Source: UBA1715 sp045600045 (GTDB lineage Bacteria > Bacteroidota > Bacteroidia > Bacteroidales > UBA1715). From it: 64,000 bases of DNA. Made by a program: the position numbers and the translations under genes. The stretch is from the NCBI GenBank assembly GCA_045600045.1, contig JAZRXD010000021.1, positions 46,299 through 110,298 of the forward strand, read 5' to 3'. The notes beneath the pieces were generated by a model, which was given only the letters and a program-made list of their open reading frames with translations, had not been told where the DNA came from and did not search any database. This document shows positions 25,070-33,921 of the stretch, piece by piece. The first letter of the stretch is position 1. Every line of letters begins with the position of its first letter.

Positions 25070-26077
25070 TTACAACGAATTTCGTCTTCCTTTGTAAATC
25101 ACCAAGATAACGATTGGCGCGCCGAAAATTGCAGTTACTGTGTTTATTGGCAACATTGACTGCATTCCAGGTAATTGCGAAATTAAATCGCATAAAAGCA
25201 TTAGATTAACTCCTATAAGTAATGAGTTGATAATGAGTTTTTTATGCGAACTTGTCTTGAATGCAAATCGTGCGATATGTGGAACCGTCATTCCTACGAA
25301 ACCGATTGGACCGGCAAATGCTGTAACAATACTCGCCAAAATTGCCGAAATAATAATAACTATTATTCGTAGTCGTGCCGTTTGTACGCCCAATCCGTGA
25401 GCATAATTATCTCCTAAAAGTATTGCGTCTAATGGTTTGTGAATCAATATGGTAGCAATCGTTGCGGGAACAATACAACTTGCCATAAGAATTAGTTCGG
25501 TGCTGTCAATGTTTGCAAAACTTCCCATTGTCCACAAAATGAAATCGTGTACTTCGTTTGGATTCGAAAAATATTGCAGCACATTCACAATCGCGGCGGT
25601 AATGCTTCCAAACATGATTCCAATGATAAGTAACGAAGCTGTGTCCTTAACTTTCGGTGCAATTGCTAAAATCAACAAAATAACAATCGTAGAACCAATT
25701 AAGGCGAAAATTGCTGTCCCGACAGTTCCGTTACATGCCGACAAAAGACCTACGGTCGTTCCTCCAGCAAGCGTAAACAACGCAACTCCTAAGCTCGCTC
25801 CGGTGCTTACACCAAGCACGTACGGATCGGCAAGCGGATTTCGGAATAATGTCTGCATCAACAAACCAGAAATCGGCAAAGCCATTCCTACCAATAAGGC
25901 TGTACAGGCGCGTGGCAGACGGAGATTTACGATAATGTTGTACCATAATGAATCGTCATTTCCTTTCAATACATCGCAAAAACCATCAAATGGGATATTC
26001 ACACTGCCAAACAAAATATCAGCTACGAAACAAATTGGAATGAAAATGAGCAATATGAAAGAGAAGAGTTTACTCAC
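25070..26077 (-). CDS. FecCD/BtuC-family ABC transporter permease
   Basis: A 335-residue inner-membrane permease for iron-siderophore or cobalamin uptake. About nine to ten helices are visible; LRLPRACTALLVGMALPISG is the conserved N-terminal FecCD motif, and GFVGMTVPHIAR near residue 260 is the loop that docks the ATPase. It overlaps the substrate-binding protein gene by 8 bases. No FecE/BtuD ATPase gene follows; the next gene on this strand is a TonB-C protein. An ATPase encoded elsewhere is required for function. Confidence 0.88.
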   Translation of the reverse strand: MSKLFSFILLIFIPICFVADILFGSVNIPFDGFCDVLKGNDDSLWYNIIVNLRLPRACTALLVGMALPISGLLMQTLFRNPLADPYVLGVSTGASLGVALFTLAGGTTVGLLSACNGTVGTAIFALIGSTIVILLILAIAPKVKDTASLLIIGIMFGSITAAIVNVLQYFSNPNEVHDFILWTMGSFANIDSTELILMASCIVPATIATILIHKPLDAILLGDNYAHGLGVQTARLRIIVIIISAILASIVTAFAGPIGFVGMTVPHIARFAFKTSSHKKLIINSLLIGVNLMLLCDLISQLPGMQSMLPINTVTAIFGAPIVILVIYKGRRNSL

Positions 26078-27158
26078 GCACTTTTTCTAAAAAAACAGTT
26101 TCGTAATTGGGTAGCAATTCAGGATGTACGACCTTCATATAGTCGGAAAGAACAATGTCGGGACGGACATAGCCATATTCCCAATAATCGTTTCCTCCAT
26201 TTGCATTGAGCTGTTTGGAACGGTGGTAAATTTCTCCTTTTTTGAACACGTTAAGTAAAGTGTAATTCTTATTTGTCGCATATAAATCCGACAATGTTTT
26301 TTCGTCGCACCCAATCCATAAATCGGCTTTTTGCGATGCTTGCAGAACTTGCTCAAAATTGACGACAACACTTCCTGTATTTTGGTCGTCTTTCCAAATA
26401 TAGTTGCCACCAGCGTCGGCAATGAATTGTGCCACATAACTTTTCCCACCGGGCATATACCAAATGTCGTTGCTTGCCGCTCCTGCTAAAACAAGAGGTT
26501 TGTGTTCAACGCTGTCGGCTAAATTCTTAATGTTGGAATAGTTTTGCTCAATAGCAGAAAAAATACTGTCGGCTTTGGGGAGATTGTGTGTCAGCAACCC
26601 ATATAATTTAATCCATTCACATCGTGCGAATGGCGTGTTTTCTTGCCAACTCATAGTGAAAATGACAGGAATATCTCCTAGTTTTTCTTTTAATTTTTCG
26701 AAATTCTGAATGTCTTTCTGACTATATGCCGAAGTGATGATGAGATCGGGATTAAGTGCAGCCAATGCTTCCGCATTGATTTCCATACTTGTCCCCACAT
26801 TTTTTATTTTTCCTTTTGCAATGCGTTTTTGCACTTCCTTGTTGGAAATTCTAAACGGATCGCACACACCTGCTATTCTGTTGATTTCTCCCATTTCAGC
26901 CAACATTGCTATGTCGGTTGTGGAAAGAACAGCAATACGTTCAGCCTTAATTTTGCTTAATTGATAGACAATACTGTCGCGGGAATTATTCCATGAAAAA
27001 TATATGGTAACACTGTCGCTATCGAAATCCGAATAAATATTCTTTGCATATTGAAAAAGCCCTTTTCGGGAATCATTCTGATTGTCGCTTCGATTATTGC
27101 ACGACAAAAACGAAATTCCGACAAGCAAAGCAATAATTATTCTAAAACTTCTAATCAT
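26070..27158 (-). CDS. ABC transporter substrate-binding lipoprotein (iron complex / cobalamin type)
   Basis: A 362-residue periplasmic-binding lipoprotein with lipobox FLSC (Cys20). The two lobes show the helical-backbone class III fold: RIAVLSTTDIAMLAEMG, NPDLIITSAYSQ, and a central helix, as in FecB, FhuD and BtuF. It feeds the FecCD permease encoded just downstream with an 8-base overlap. Ligand cannot be told from sequence; a siderophore, haem or corrinoid are all possible. It starts 6 bases beyond the pyrF stop on the same strand. Confidence 0.85.
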   Translation of the reverse strand: MIRSFRIIIALLVGISFLSCNNRSDNQNDSRKGLFQYAKNIYSDFDSDSVTIYFSWNNSRDSIVYQLSKIKAERIAVLSTTDIAMLAEMGEINRIAGVCDPFRISNKEVQKRIAKGKIKNVGTSMEINAEALAALNPDLIITSAYSQKDIQNFEKLKEKLGDIPVIFTMSWQENTPFARCEWIKLYGLLTHNLPKADSIFSAIEQNYSNIKNLADSVEHKPLVLAGAASNDIWYMPGGKSYVAQFIADAGGNYIWKDDQNTGSVVVNFEQVLQASQKADLWIGCDEKTLSDLYATNKNYTLLNVFKKGEIYHRSKQLNANGGNDYWEYGYVRPDIVLSDYMKVVHPELLPNYETVFLEKVRE

Positions 27159-27164
27159 TAACTT

Positions 27165-27989
27165 CTATTTCATGTATTGTTTCATCAATTCTGCCATTTG
27201 TAGTTGCAATTCTTTGGATTTTTCGGCAGCTACTTGGGCGAATTTTTCTGTGGAATCAGCATAAATAATTCCTCGAGAAGAATTGACAAGCAATCCGCAA
27301 TCTTTGTTCATTCCGTATTGAGCAACGGCTTCCAGACTTCCGCCTTGTGCGCCAACACCAGGGACCAATAAGAAATGATTTGGTGCGATTGCACGGACAT
27401 TTCCAAGCATTTCGGCTTTTGTGGCACCAACAACGTACATCATATTTTGGTCGTTTCCCCATTTTTGCGAAGTTTCAAGAACATGTTCGTACAAACATTT
27501 CCCATCGCTTTCTGCAAATTGGAAATCGAAAGCACCTTTATTCGATGTTAATGCAAGCAAAATTGCCCATTTGCCCTCGTATGTAAGGAACGGAGAAACT
27601 GAATCTTCGCCCATGTATGGAGCAATTGTAACAGCGTCGAAAGGAAGATTTTCCAAAAATGCCTGAGCATACATTTTCGATGTGTTTCCAATGTCGCCAC
27701 GTTTTGCGTCGGCTATAAGGAAAATCTCGGGATATTTATTTTTGATGTAATTGACTGTTTTTTCAAGGCTTTTCCAACCAGAAATGCCATAACATTCGTA
27801 GAATGCGATATTTGGTTTGTAAGCAACAGTAAATGCTGCAGTTGCATCAATAATTTCCTTGTTGAAAGCGAAAATTGGATCATCGCACGATTTAAGATGT
27901 TCGGGAATTTTATTGATGTCTGTGTCTAGTCCTACGCACAAAAAACTTTGTTTCTTCTGTATTTGATTGATTAACTCGTTCTTATTCAT
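27165..27989 (-). CDS. pyrF: Orotidine 5'-phosphate decarboxylase (type 2)
   Basis: A 274-residue enzyme making UMP from OMP. FLCVGLDTDINKIPEHL opens the TIM barrel and IADAKRGDIGNTS (about residues 87-99) holds the catalytic Asp-Lys-Asp array. TIAPYMGEDSV and GLLVNSSRGIIYAD complete the phosphate site. This is the longer type 2 subfamily found in Bacteroidota. The ATG at 27989 was chosen since the barrel starts soon after. It may be cotranscribed with the ABC importer genes behind it. Confidence 0.93.
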   Translation of the reverse strand: MNKNELINQIQKKQSFLCVGLDTDINKIPEHLKSCDDPIFAFNKEIIDATAAFTVAYKPNIAFYECYGISGWKSLEKTVNYIKNKYPEIFLIADAKRGDIGNTSKMYAQAFLENLPFDAVTIAPYMGEDSVSPFLTYEGKWAILLALTSNKGAFDFQFAESDGKCLYEHVLETSQKWGNDQNMMYVVGATKAEMLGNVRAIAPNHFLLVPGVGAQGGSLEAVAQYGMNKDCGLLVNSSRGIIYADSTEKFAQVAAEKSKELQLQMAELMKQYMK

Positions 27990-28087
27990 TGCTTTAGTTT
28001 TTAAATATTTCGGCGGTAAAGATAGCAATCAATTCTAACATTTATATACATCTTGGCAGTCAAAAATCTTGTGAATCACGAAGAAAA

Positions 28088-28182
28088 GAATTAAGAGCAA
28101 GAGTCAAGAATCGGAATAATTGACAGTAAAAGTTATGAACTTGGAATTTGTCTGACAACTGATAACTGAAAACTGACAACTT
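28088..28182. repeat. Intergenic filler of short degenerate repeats
   Basis: This gap has the form aattaagag-caagagtcaag followed by tgacaactgataactgaaa and actgacaac. Similar 15-30-base phrases occur in other gaps of this window (about 11969-11985, 19374-19384, 23337-23368, 41022-41050). They look like members of a degenerate intergenic repeat family, not genes. Confidence 0.4.
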
Positions 28183-28208
28183 TTTTATACTTTTGACAAA
28201 TTCTTTTT

Positions 28209-29471
28209 ATGGATAATAGAGTACAATCGGTAAAGCAGAATCTGGGCATAATCGGTAATTCGCCACGCTTGAACAATGCGGTGGAAATTGCCTTGCAGAT
28301 TGCGCCAACAAATCTTTCTGTCCTTATTATGGGCGAAAGTGGTGTTGGTAAGGAAGCTTTTTCGCAAATTATTCATAAAAATAGTCTGAGAAAAGACAAA
28401 AAATATATTGCGATAAACTGCGGCGCAATTCCAGAAGGGACAATCGATTCGGAACTTTTTGGTCACGTAAAAGGTTCGTTTACCGGTGCTGTCGGCGATA
28501 GAAAAGGATATTTCGAGACAGTGAATGGCGGAACAATTTTTCTTGATGAGGTTGGCGAATTACCGAAATCAACTCAGGCACGTTTGCTTCGTGTTTTGGA
28601 ATCGGGTGAATTCATTCCTGTGGGCGCTTCCAGTGTACAGAAAACAGATGTGCGTATTGTTGCTGCAACCAATGTTGATTTGCAGAAAGCGATAGAATCT
28701 GGAAAATTCCGTGAAGATTTGTATTATCGTTTGAATACAGTTCCTATAACGATTCCAGCTTTGCGCGAACGTCAAGATGATATTTATGTGTTATTTAGAA
28801 AATTCGCAAACGAAACTGCCGAACAATATCGTCGTACAAGAATCGATTTGAGTGAATCGGCTAAGAATATGCTTATGTCGTATCGTTGGCCGGGAAATAT
28901 CCGTCAATTGAAAAATATTTCGGAACAAATCGCAATGTTGGAAGATGGACCGATAGTTTCTGCCGAGGATTTGAAAAAATATCTTCCAGATTTTGGTCAG
29001 TCGCATTTGCCGGCTGTAAATCCGCAAACGTCGGAAGCGTCGTATGCTTCGGAACGCGAAATCCTTTTCAAATTGATGTTCGATATGAAAAAGGATATGG
29101 ACGATTTGAAGAAATTAGTCAATGGTATGGTTCAGTCGGGAGGAAAATATCAACCAACAACGTTGATTAACGATTCTCAAAACGACAAAGATTTCTTCCC
29201 AGATGAAATGATGGATTTTCAACAGGAAGAAACTCCACAAATCAATATTGTTACGTCAACGTCGTCGCGTCCAACAATTACGCGCGATGAAACGCATATA
29301 ATCGATACGCAGGAAATTAAAGAAGAAACGCTTTCGCTGGCGAACAATGAAGTTGCTTTTATTAAAAAAGCGTTGCAAAAATTTAATGGAAAACGAAAAC
29401 TTGCAGCTAAGGAACTCGGCATTTCCGAACGTACGTTGTATAGAAAAATAAAAGAATACGATATTCAGTGA
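28209..29471 (+). CDS. Sigma-54-dependent transcriptional activator without receiver domain
   Basis: A 420-residue bacterial enhancer-binding protein. The AAA+ core runs from about residue 10 to 240 with Walker A GESGVGKE (42-49), the sigma-54 contact loop GSFTGA (89-94), Walker B FLDEVGE (111-117) and RYRL-like arginine-finger region. A linker rich in acidic residues follows, then a Fis-type HTH at 377-420 (AAKELGISERTLYRKIKEY). There is no N-terminal sensor domain, so activity is probably set by level or a partner. It leads a run with lptE, a TPR protein and secG; the lptE GTG overlaps its stop. Confidence 0.92.
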   Translation: MDNRVQSVKQNLGIIGNSPRLNNAVEIALQIAPTNLSVLIMGESGVGKEAFSQIIHKNSLRKDKKYIAINCGAIPEGTIDSELFGHVKGSFTGAVGDRKGYFETVNGGTIFLDEVGELPKSTQARLLRVLESGEFIPVGASSVQKTDVRIVAATNVDLQKAIESGKFREDLYYRLNTVPITIPALRERQDDIYVLFRKFANETAEQYRRTRIDLSESAKNMLMSYRWPGNIRQLKNISEQIAMLEDGPIVSAEDLKKYLPDFGQSHLPAVNPQTSEASYASEREILFKLMFDMKKDMDDLKKLVNGMVQSGGKYQPTTLINDSQNDKDFFPDEMMDFQQEETPQINIVTSTSSRPTITRDETHIIDTQEIKEETLSLANNEVAFIKKALQKFNGKRKLAAKELGISERTLYRKIKEYDIQ

Positions 29472-29968
29472 AAAAAATTGTTTGTTATATAATGTTGTTG
29501 GTTGGTTTGGCTGGCTGCTCGGTCAATTATTCGCTTTCGGGTGCGTCAATTTCTCCCGAAGTGAAAACTTTTTCCGTTGCTTATATTCCAAATCATGCTC
29601 CGAATAAACAGGCAACGTTGAGTGACGTGTTTACCGAAGGTTTGAAAGATAAATTCCGTTCAACAGCTGGTCTTTCGTTGGCTTCGTCGAATGGCGATTT
29701 ACAATTTTCGGGAAGTATTGTCGATTATTCAACGTCGTATCAAGGTGTCACAGCAAGTCAGTTGGCTGCACAAACTCGTTTGACAATCTCGGTACAAATA
29801 AAATTCGTGAACAAAACAGATGAAAAACAAAATTACGACAAACGTTTTTCTGCCTACCGCGATTTCGATGCGTCGGAAAGTCTTTCGAATGTTGAAGATG
29901 CTTTGATAAAAGAGATTTCCGATGAAATTATAGAATCAATATTTATGGAAAGCGTAGCAAATTGGTAA
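29468..29968 (+). CDS. lptE: LptE-family lipopolysaccharide-assembly lipoprotein
   Basis: A 166-residue lipoprotein with lipobox LAGC (Cys17). It partners LptD in the outer membrane to insert LPS. The sequence shows the family's pattern of SLSGASISPEVKTFSVAYI, then DVFTEGLKDKFRS, and a strand with FSGSIVDYSTSY. It begins with GTG inside the last codons of the sigma-54 activator (GTGA overlap), an unusual start for this genome but supported by the intact signal peptide. The order activator-lptE-TPR-secG is, from memory, common in Bacteroidales. Confidence 0.85.
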   Translation: MKKIVCYIMLLVGLAGCSVNYSLSGASISPEVKTFSVAYIPNHAPNKQATLSDVFTEGLKDKFRSTAGLSLASSNGDLQFSGSIVDYSTSYQGVTASQLAAQTRLTISVQIKFVNKTDEKQNYDKRFSAYRDFDASESLSNVEDALIKEISDEIIESIFMESVANW

Positions 29969-29971
29969 GTT

Positions 29972-31420
29972 ATGGGAATGAACAAAAAACAAATAAGGGA
30001 GTTTATCGAAAATCCAGACCTAATATCTGTTGCCGACACAAAGAAAATGGCGTCGTTGGTGAAAGATTATCCGTATTTCCAAACTGCCAGATTGCTGTAT
30101 GCCAAGTGTTTGCAAACTGCCGAATCCGATGATTTCGAAAAGATTTTGAATTTAACTGCCACGTATGCAGTCGATCGTTCAAAATTGTTTGAATTGATTT
30201 CTATGCAATCGACGGCAACAGATTCTGTGGAAGATTTGTTCGAAGGTCTTCAACCTGAAGAAGTTGTGGACAAACCAAAAGAAATTATTCCTGAAGTTGT
30301 TGCAGAACCTGTGGTTGAAGAAAAACAGGAGGAACAAATTGTAGAAGAACAGGCTGAGGTTGCTGCTGAAGAATCTTCGGAAACTATTGTTGCAGAACCG
30401 ATTCAGGAGGAAAAAATAAACGAACAAGTTTCAGAGGAAACTCCTACGGAAGAACAGCAACCATTTGACTTTTCTGAAAATCCTACTGAATCTGTATCCG
30501 AAAAAGTTGTTGAAGAACAAGTAGAAGCAGAAGTTGCTCAACCTATTGAGGTTGTTGAAGAAAAGAAAGAAGAATTTGTAGAGGTAACGACAGTGGAGGC
30601 TGAAAATTCAACAGAAGAGGAACATCCAATTGAAATTGCTTCAAAAGCAGTTGAGGTTAAAAAAGATCCTGTTGTCGCCGAGTCTGTTCCTAATAAACAA
30701 GAAACATTGGCCGAAAGAATCCTTCGCGAATGTCAGGAACGGAAAAATGCACCAGTTTCGAAAATTATTTCTGAAGTTGAAAATCAAGTTGCTGTCGGGG
30801 TTAAACAATCGGAATCGAAACCTGTCGAAACAAAAAGCGATGAAACTCCAAAAGTTGAAACTTTGGCCGAAAGAATTCTTCGTGAATGCCGCGAGAAAAA
30901 AGAACGCGAAGTTGCGGGCATAAAAAACGAACAACCACAAACTACAGAAGTAGAAGAATCAAATTCAACTGATGAAGACGGTTTTGATTTTTCTTTGATG
31001 GAAAATAGTTTGGAAACAAATCAGCAAAATTTGGAACCAAAACCAGTTGAACTTCCCGAAGTTGTTGATTTTGAAGTTTTTCAAGAAATAGACAGCCATG
31101 ATTGGTATAAACCTGCCGACAAGCAGCAAATCAACCATTCAATGGATTTGATAAATCGATTTATAGAAAACGACCCGAAAATGCCAAAATTAACGGAGGA
31201 AAATTCAGGAGAACAATCTGTCGGAAATAATATGGTCGATTTGTCGAAGTCGAGTGCCGAAGAACATGAATTTTTGACTGAATCGATGGCAAAAATATAT
31301 GTGAAACAAGGACTTTTTTCAAAGGCAATTGAAATCTACGAAAAATTGAGTTTGAAATTTCCAGAAAAAAGTGTTTACTTTGCGAACCGAATTTCAGAAG
31401 TAAAGGATTTAAAAAAGTAA
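29972..31420 (+). CDS. TPR-containing protein with long acidic linker
   Basis: A 482-residue soluble protein. The N-terminus (MNKKQIREFIENPDLI, then ARLLYAKCLQ) is helical and TPR-like. Residues 85-330 form a disordered Glu/Val/Ala/Pro linker. Inside it a short segment occurs twice, ETLAERILRECQERKNA and ETLAERILRECREKKER, about 50 residues apart. The C-terminus (MAKIYVKQGLFSKAIEIYEK) is one clear TPR unit. Role unknown; its fixed place between lptE and secG suggests a link to envelope export. An alternative ATG lies two codons in. Confidence 0.75.
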   Translation: MGMNKKQIREFIENPDLISVADTKKMASLVKDYPYFQTARLLYAKCLQTAESDDFEKILNLTATYAVDRSKLFELISMQSTATDSVEDLFEGLQPEEVVDKPKEIIPEVVAEPVVEEKQEEQIVEEQAEVAAEESSETIVAEPIQEEKINEQVSEETPTEEQQPFDFSENPTESVSEKVVEEQVEAEVAQPIEVVEEKKEEFVEVTTVEAENSTEEEHPIEIASKAVEVKKDPVVAESVPNKQETLAERILRECQERKNAPVSKIISEVENQVAVGVKQSESKPVETKSDETPKVETLAERILRECREKKEREVAGIKNEQPQTTEVEESNSTDEDGFDFSLMENSLETNQQNLEPKPVELPEVVDFEVFQEIDSHDWYKPADKQQINHSMDLINRFIENDPKMPKLTEENSGEQSVGNNMVDLSKSSAEEHEFLTESMAKIYVKQGLFSKAIEIYEKLSLKFPEKSVYFANRISEVKDLKK

Positions 31421-31424
31421 AATT

Positions 31425-31733
31425 ATGGTAGTAATTAGTGTTTTATTGATAATTGTAAGCATTTTATTGATTTGCGTTGTCTTGATTCAAAACTCAAAAG
31501 GTGGAGGTTTGATGTCATCTCGATATGAAATGGGTGTTGCCCGTACAACTGATTTTGTTGAAAAAGCAACGTGGTCTTTGGCTGGAGCTTTGGTTGTATT
31601 GTGTATAGTTCTTACAGCTTTGTTGCCAACAAACACAGTAAGCGAGTCTCGTTCAATGTTCGAAGACAATGCTCCTACAGTTGAAATGAATGTTCCAGCA
31701 GACGTTCCAACTGCCGAAGATTTACAAGAGTAA
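31425..31733 (+). CDS. secG: SecG subunit of the Sec translocon
   Basis: A 102-residue membrane protein with two helices (residues 2-20 and 48-68) joined by the conserved loop LIQNSKGGGLMSS. This is SecG, which assists SecYEG during protein export. A hydrophilic C-terminal tail of about 30 residues follows, as is common in Bacteroidota. It starts 4 bases after the upstream TPR gene and ends in front of a strong terminator. Confidence 0.92.
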   Translation: MVVISVLLIIVSILLICVVLIQNSKGGGLMSSRYEMGVARTTDFVEKATWSLAGALVVLCIVLTALLPTNTVSESRSMFEDNAPTVEMNVPADVPTAEDLQE

Positions 31734-31755
31734 ATTTTTAGTTTTTCATAAGGGA

Positions 31756-31800
31756 AAGTGTCAATATGTCATAATATTGGCACTTTTTTTATTTTTTTGT
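31756..31800 (+). terminator. Terminator after secG
   Basis: A 12-bp stem (aagtgtcaatat with atattggcactt, one wobble) around a 6-base loop, followed by a long T-rich run. It separates the lptE-secG transcript from groESL. Confidence 0.85.
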
Positions 31801-31909
31801 CATTCGTTACATTACGTTGTTCTGCCAATTTTTCAAAAAATACGGTTGGCACAAAATGTGACAAACTGCGAATCGAAAATTTAAAATTAAAACATAAAAA
31901 TATACAACT

Positions 31910-32188
31910 ATGTCAGAATTTAAAGGTAAACCACTTGCAGGCAAGGTTTTAGTAAAACCAGAAGCTGCAGAAGAAAAAACTGTTTCGGGAATCATTCTTC
32001 CTGATTCAGCAAAAGAAAAACCTCTTCAAGGTAAAGTAATTGCTGTTGGTAAAGCTAAAAAAGACGAAGAAATGGAAGTTGCTGTTGGCGATAGTGTTTT
32101 GTATGGCAAATATGCAGGAACAGAATTGACTTTCGATGGTGAAAAATACCTTCTTCTTTCTCAATCAGATATTCTTTTAATATTGTAA
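31910..32188 (+). CDS. groS: Co-chaperonin GroES
   Basis: A 92-residue co-chaperonin forming the heptameric lid on GroEL. KPLAGKVLVKPEAAEEKT opens the fold, SGIILPDSAKEKPLQGKV is the mobile loop region that contacts GroEL, and the acidic end is normal. It stands 22 bases before groEL in the standard operon order. No CIRCE operator is apparent in the 100 bases before it. Confidence 0.96.
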   Translation: MSEFKGKPLAGKVLVKPEAAEEKTVSGIILPDSAKEKPLQGKVIAVGKAKKDEEMEVAVGDSVLYGKYAGTELTFDGEKYLLLSQSDILLIL

Positions 32189-32209
32189 TAATCCAAAATC
32201 AGTATAATC

Positions 32210-33847
32210 ATGGCAAAAGAAATAAAATTCGACATTGATGCACGCGACTCTTTGAAAAAAGGTGTTGATGCATTGGCTAACGCAGTGAAAGTTACATTAG
32301 GTCCTAAAGGTCGTAATGTCGTTATTGAAAAGAAATTCGGTGCACCTCAAATCACAAAAGATGGTGTAACTGTAGCAAAAGAAATAGAACTTCCTGATGC
32401 ATTCGAAAATATGGGTGCTCAAATGGTAAAAGAAGTTGCTTCTCGTACTAACGATAACGCTGGTGACGGAACAACTACTGCTACTGTTCTTGCTCAAGCA
32501 ATCGTTGGCGTTGGTTTGAAAAACGTTGCTGCCGGCGCAAATCCAATGGATTTGAAACGTGGTATCGACAAAGCCGTTGCTGCTGTTGTTGCTAACTTGA
32601 ACGCTCAAGCTGAAGCAGTAACTGTTGAAGGCGAAAAAGTTGAACAAGTTGCTCGTATTTCTGCAAACAACGACGATGAAATCGGTAAATTGATTGCCGA
32701 AGCAATGAAGAAAGTTAAGAAAGAAGGCGTTATCACTGTTGAAGAAGCTAAAGGTACTCAAACAACAGTTGAAGTTGTTGAAGGTATGCAATTTGACCGT
32801 GGTTACATCTCTCCATATTTCGTTACAAATACTGAAAAAATGGAGACTGTTCTTGACAATCCATACATTCTAATTTACGACAAGAAGATTTCTTCAATGA
32901 AGGAAATTATGCCTATTCTTGAAGCTACTCTTCAAACAAATCGTCCTCTTTTGTTGATTGCCGAGGATGTTGACGGCGAAGCTCTTACAGGCTTGGTTTT
33001 GAATAAACTTCGCGGTTCTTTGAGAATTGCTGCTGTAAAAGCTCCTGGTTTCGGCGATAGAAGAAAAGAAATGTTGCAGGATATTGCAATCTTAACAAAT
33101 GGTACTGTTATTAGCGAAGAAACAGGTTTGAAACTTGATACTGCAACTATCGACCAACTTGGTCAATGTGAAAAAGTTACTATCAACAAAGAAAATACTA
33201 CTATTGTTGGTGGTAAAGGTGCAAAAGCTGACATTGATGCACGTGCAACTCAAATTAAAGCTCAAATTGCAGCAAGCACTTCAGACTATGATAAGGAAAA
33301 GCTTCAAGAACGTTTGGCTAAATTGGCTGGCGGTGTAGCTGTTCTTTACGTTGGTGCTACTACCGAAGTTGAAATGAAAGAAAAGAAAGACCGTGTTGAA
33401 GATGCTTTGAGTGCAACTCGTGCTGCTGTAGAAGAAGGTATCATTCCTGGTGGTGGTGTTGCTTTGGTTCGTGCGCAGGCTGCTCTTGAAGGTTTGACTG
33501 GAGCAAACGAAGACGAAAATACTGGTATTGAAATTATTAAACGTGCAATCGAAGAACCTCTTCGTCAAATTGTTGCAAATGCAGGTGGTGAAGGTTCGGT
33601 AGTTGTAAATAAAGTTCGTGAAGGTAAAGGCGATTTCGGTTACAATGCCCGCACAGAACAATACGAAGACTTGAAAAAAGCAGGTATTATCGATCCTAAG
33701 AAAGTAACTCGTATTGCTCTTGAAAACGCTGCTTCTGTTGCAGGAATGTTGCTTACAACAGAATGTGTTTTAGCAGAAGAGAAGAAAGATGAACCAGCAG
33801 CTCCAATGGGTGCTCCAGGAATGGGCGGCATGGGTGGAATGATGTAA
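32210..33847 (+). CDS. groL: Chaperonin GroEL
   Basis: A 545-residue 60-kDa chaperonin. LGPKGRNVVIEKKFGAP, the ATP-binding DGTTTATVLAQAIV, and the C-terminal Gly-Gly-Met tail (GMGGMGGMM) are all present, and length is standard. It folds proteins in its cavity with GroES, encoded just upstream. Codon use is more T-ending and regular than its neighbours, as expected for a highly expressed gene. Confidence 0.98.
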   Translation: MAKEIKFDIDARDSLKKGVDALANAVKVTLGPKGRNVVIEKKFGAPQITKDGVTVAKEIELPDAFENMGAQMVKEVASRTNDNAGDGTTTATVLAQAIVGVGLKNVAAGANPMDLKRGIDKAVAAVVANLNAQAEAVTVEGEKVEQVARISANNDDEIGKLIAEAMKKVKKEGVITVEEAKGTQTTVEVVEGMQFDRGYISPYFVTNTEKMETVLDNPYILIYDKKISSMKEIMPILEATLQTNRPLLLIAEDVDGEALTGLVLNKLRGSLRIAAVKAPGFGDRRKEMLQDIAILTNGTVISEETGLKLDTATIDQLGQCEKVTINKENTTIVGGKGAKADIDARATQIKAQIAASTSDYDKEKLQERLAKLAGGVAVLYVGATTEVEMKEKKDRVEDALSATRAAVEEGIIPGGGVALVRAQAALEGLTGANEDENTGIEIIKRAIEEPLRQIVANAGGEGSVVVNKVREGKGDFGYNARTEQYEDLKKAGIIDPKKVTRIALENAASVAGMLLTTECVLAEEKKDEPAAPMGAPGMGGMGGMM

Positions 33848-33871
33848 TAAATATTCCGATTTTCAATTTTG

Positions 33872-33908
33872 AAAGGCGGAAGTCATTGAGTTGGCTTCCG
33901 CCTTTTTT
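33872..33908 (+). terminator. Terminator of groESL
   Basis: A 14-bp stem (aaaggcggaagtca with tggcttccgccttt, one wobble) closed by a 6-base loop and followed by a T run. It lies 25 bases after the groEL stop. Confidence 0.9.
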
Positions 33909-33921
33909 ATATTGGCCGTTG

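Noticed and set aside
24711..26090. Plus-strand frames opposite the ABC permease and TonB-C genes
   Set aside because: These are shadows of membrane-helix codons on the other strand; the minus-strand genes have intact family motifs.
30179..30940. Minus-strand Phe/Asn-rich frames opposite the TPR protein
   Set aside because: They mirror the Glu/Val-rich linker codons of the real gene and lack any start signal or family features.
31840..31875. TTGGCAC as a sigma-54 promoter before groES
   Set aside because: The -12 element (TTGC at the right distance) is missing: the following bases are AAAATGTGAC.
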